From JBJKPP01 sp046706145 (GTDB taxonomy: Bacteria; Bacteroidota; Ignavibacteria; Ignavibacteriales; Ignavibacteriaceae), in contig JBJKPP010000240.1 in NCBI GenBank assembly GCA_046706145.1, forward strand, positions 1 to 16,243: a stretch of 16,243 nucleotides of DNA, written 5' to 3'. Positions 15,341-16,243 of the stretch are shown one piece after another. Below the pieces are notes generated by a model. That model had not been told where the DNA came from, searched no databases, and saw only the letters and a program-made list of their open reading frames with translations. The position numbers were made by a program, and so were the translations under genes. The first letter of the stretch is position 1. Every line of letters starts with the position of its first letter.

Positions 15341-15521
15341 AAAATATTCTTCTATAACACTTTTTATTCAGAGGGAAATAGAAGGTTAGGCTATAGTTTG
15401 GTGTCGTCATCACACCAGCAGCGGGCTCAACATTAGTTTGTTGTTGAGTTCCTTCTTTTAAATTATTACCGCCCCAAAATATTTTTTGCGATTGGCTTAC
15501 TTCATGCTGAGGTGTCTTTAT
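15339..15521 (-). pseudogene. Possible gene remnant or tiny gene, antisense
   Basis: The minus strand has a 60-codon open frame between stops whose translation looks protein-like, with segments such as KIFWGGNNLKEGTQQQ and GVMTTPNYSLTFYFPLNKK. It has no ATG, GTG or TTG near its beginning; the first is a GTG-ATG pair only about 25 residues before the stop. It also overlaps the start of the T9SS cargo gene by 18 bases. It may be the C-terminal remnant of a lost gene, a short gene with an unusual start, or a coincidence. I do not recognise the sequence. Low confidence. Confidence 0.2.
15399..15451 (+). other. Two tandem hairpins in a locally GC-richer stretch
   Basis: TGGTGT (15399-15404) pairs with ACACCA (15412-15417) over a seven-base loop. 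CTCAACA (15426-15432) pairs with TGTTGAG (15442-15448) over a nine-base loop, extendable by two G-T pairs and a G-C pair to 15423-15451. The stretch is clearly richer in G and C than its flanks and lies 53-105 bases before the start of the T9SS cargo gene. It could be a structured leader, a second terminator (a pyrimidine-rich tract follows) or a small RNA. It matches no riboswitch class I recognise. The antisense frame at 15339-15521 is a competing explanation for its composition. Confidence 0.35.
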
Positions 15522-16243
15522 TTATCTACCATTTTAACGTTTTTACTAACGGTACAGGCTTTTTGTTTGCCTAATTATCAGGTAATAATTAAAAATGAAA
15601 CTATGCTTAATAATAATACTTTTGGATTTGACGTCTATATAAAAAGCGACGAAAGTTACTTTGTTTTAACTTCATATCAATGTGTGTTAAAATTTGAATG
15701 TAATGATATTTACGGCGACATATTCAAGTTCAAGTATATAAATCAATCATCCGAACTAAAAAACGCTCCCAATGTTGCTTTAAGTTTGGACTATTTAGCA
15801 GCATCCACTGAATTAAAATTTGCCTCTACTGTCGGGGATGATACAGTCAAAACCATAGAAAAAAGGGTGGGAAGTTTTATTGTTACCCGAAACGGTGTTT
15901 TTGACTTCCATTCAATAAAGATAGGCTGGAACAATACCGGCGATGATCAAACTATACTGACTGATGCTAATTTTGAAGATATAGCCGATTCCTCAGCTTT
16001 TATCACTGATGCTTCAAGCAACCAAAATGTACAGCTTCTACAAAGTGAACCCACTGTTTTTTCTTTAAGCCAGAATTATCCTAACCCTTTTAATCCTACT
16101 ACTACCATAAAATATCAAATTGTCCATAAAGATCATGTTTTACTTTGCATTTATAATATTCTGGGACAGCTTGTTGCAACACTTGTCAATGAGATTCAGG
16201 GCCCAGGGTTCAAACATGTAGTATTTGACGGCGCTTCTCTTGC
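15504..16243 (+). CDS. Secreted protein with type IX secretion sorting domain (3' end outside window)
   Basis: The frame is open from the ATG at 15504 to the window end (246 full codons). Residues 1 to about 21 (MLRCLYLSTILTFLLTVQAF) form a signal peptide. Residues about 24-170 are a beta-rich domain resembling the cohesin-like modules of extracellular proteins in this group (FGFDVYIKS, LKFASTVGDD, RVGSFIVTRNG); this match is tentative. A short linker leads to FSLSQNYPNPFNPTTTIKY (186-204), the hallmark opening of the T9SS type A sorting domain, followed by IYNILGQLVATLVNE. The remaining 10-20 residues of that domain should lie past the edge. The product should cross the outer membrane by the type IX system and be released or anchored outside. 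No SD is visible before the ATG, and a stop codon at 15459-15461 bounds the frame upstream. The role of the cargo is unknown. Confidence 0.88.
   Translation, partial: MLRCLYLSTILTFLLTVQAFCLPNYQVIIKNETMLNNNTFGFDVYIKSDESYFVLTSYQCVLKFECNDIYGDIFKFKYINQSSELKNAPNVALSLDYLAASTELKFASTVGDDTVKTIEKRVGSFIVTRNGVFDFHSIKIGWNNTGDDQTILTDANFEDIADSSAFITDASSNQNVQLLQSEPTVFSLSQNYPNPFNPTTTIKYQIVHKDHVLLCIYNILGQLVATLVNEIQGPGFKHVVFDGASL

Overview
The window is AT-rich and reads like the chromosome of a Gram-negative, menaquinone-using bacterium of the Bacteroidota/Chlorobi/Ignavibacteria side of the tree. This placement is inference. It rests on the type IX secretion (T9SS) type A sorting motif NYPNPFNPTT in the last gene, a UbiE/MenG methyltransferase, an Omp85-like outer-membrane barrel, and weak or absent Shine-Dalgarno (SD) sequences before about half of the genes. 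No rRNA, tRNA, CRISPR array, transposase or phage gene was seen. Most of the window is ordinary chromosome with a few unusual architectures.

Layout. 2-742: C-terminal part of an ABC-F ATPase, cut by the window edge, converging with and overlapping a ROK-family sugar kinase (735-1694, minus). 1844-4303: a plus-strand run of rsmA/ksgA, a PAP2_3-type membrane phosphatase and ubiE/menG. 4309-5228: a minus-strand pair, a DUF4404-like small protein followed by rdgB. 5439-8471: a 1010-residue secreted fusion of a zinc metallopeptidase, a TolB-like propeller and an Omp85-like barrel. 8489-9752: a minus-strand, translationally overlapping pair, a YjbQ-family protein followed by an exported S1/P1-nuclease/phospholipase C family enzyme. 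9753-10087: a gene-free gap holding a two-hairpin REP-like palindrome. 10088-12733: an orphan membrane-bound hybrid histidine kinase. 12862-13905: a PAP2 phosphatase fused to a spermidine/spermine-acetyltransferase-like GNAT domain. 14002-15258: fabF. 15259-15503: a gap with three hairpins and an unexplained antisense open frame. 15504-16243: start of a secreted T9SS cargo protein, cut by the window edge.

How the genes fit together. Several are housekeeping: RsmA for ribosome maturation, UbiE for menaquinone synthesis, FabF for fatty-acid elongation, and RdgB for cleaning non-canonical nucleotides. The rest point to the cell envelope: two different PAP2-type membrane phosphatases, the outer-membrane protease/propeller/barrel fusion, an exported phosphodiesterase-type hydrolase and a T9SS cargo protein. 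The most novel items are the 5439-8471 fusion, the PAP2-GNAT fusion, the twin-hairpin repeat at 9878-9943 and the odd 15339-15521 region. I saw no defence system or other clear multi-gene system that would be new.
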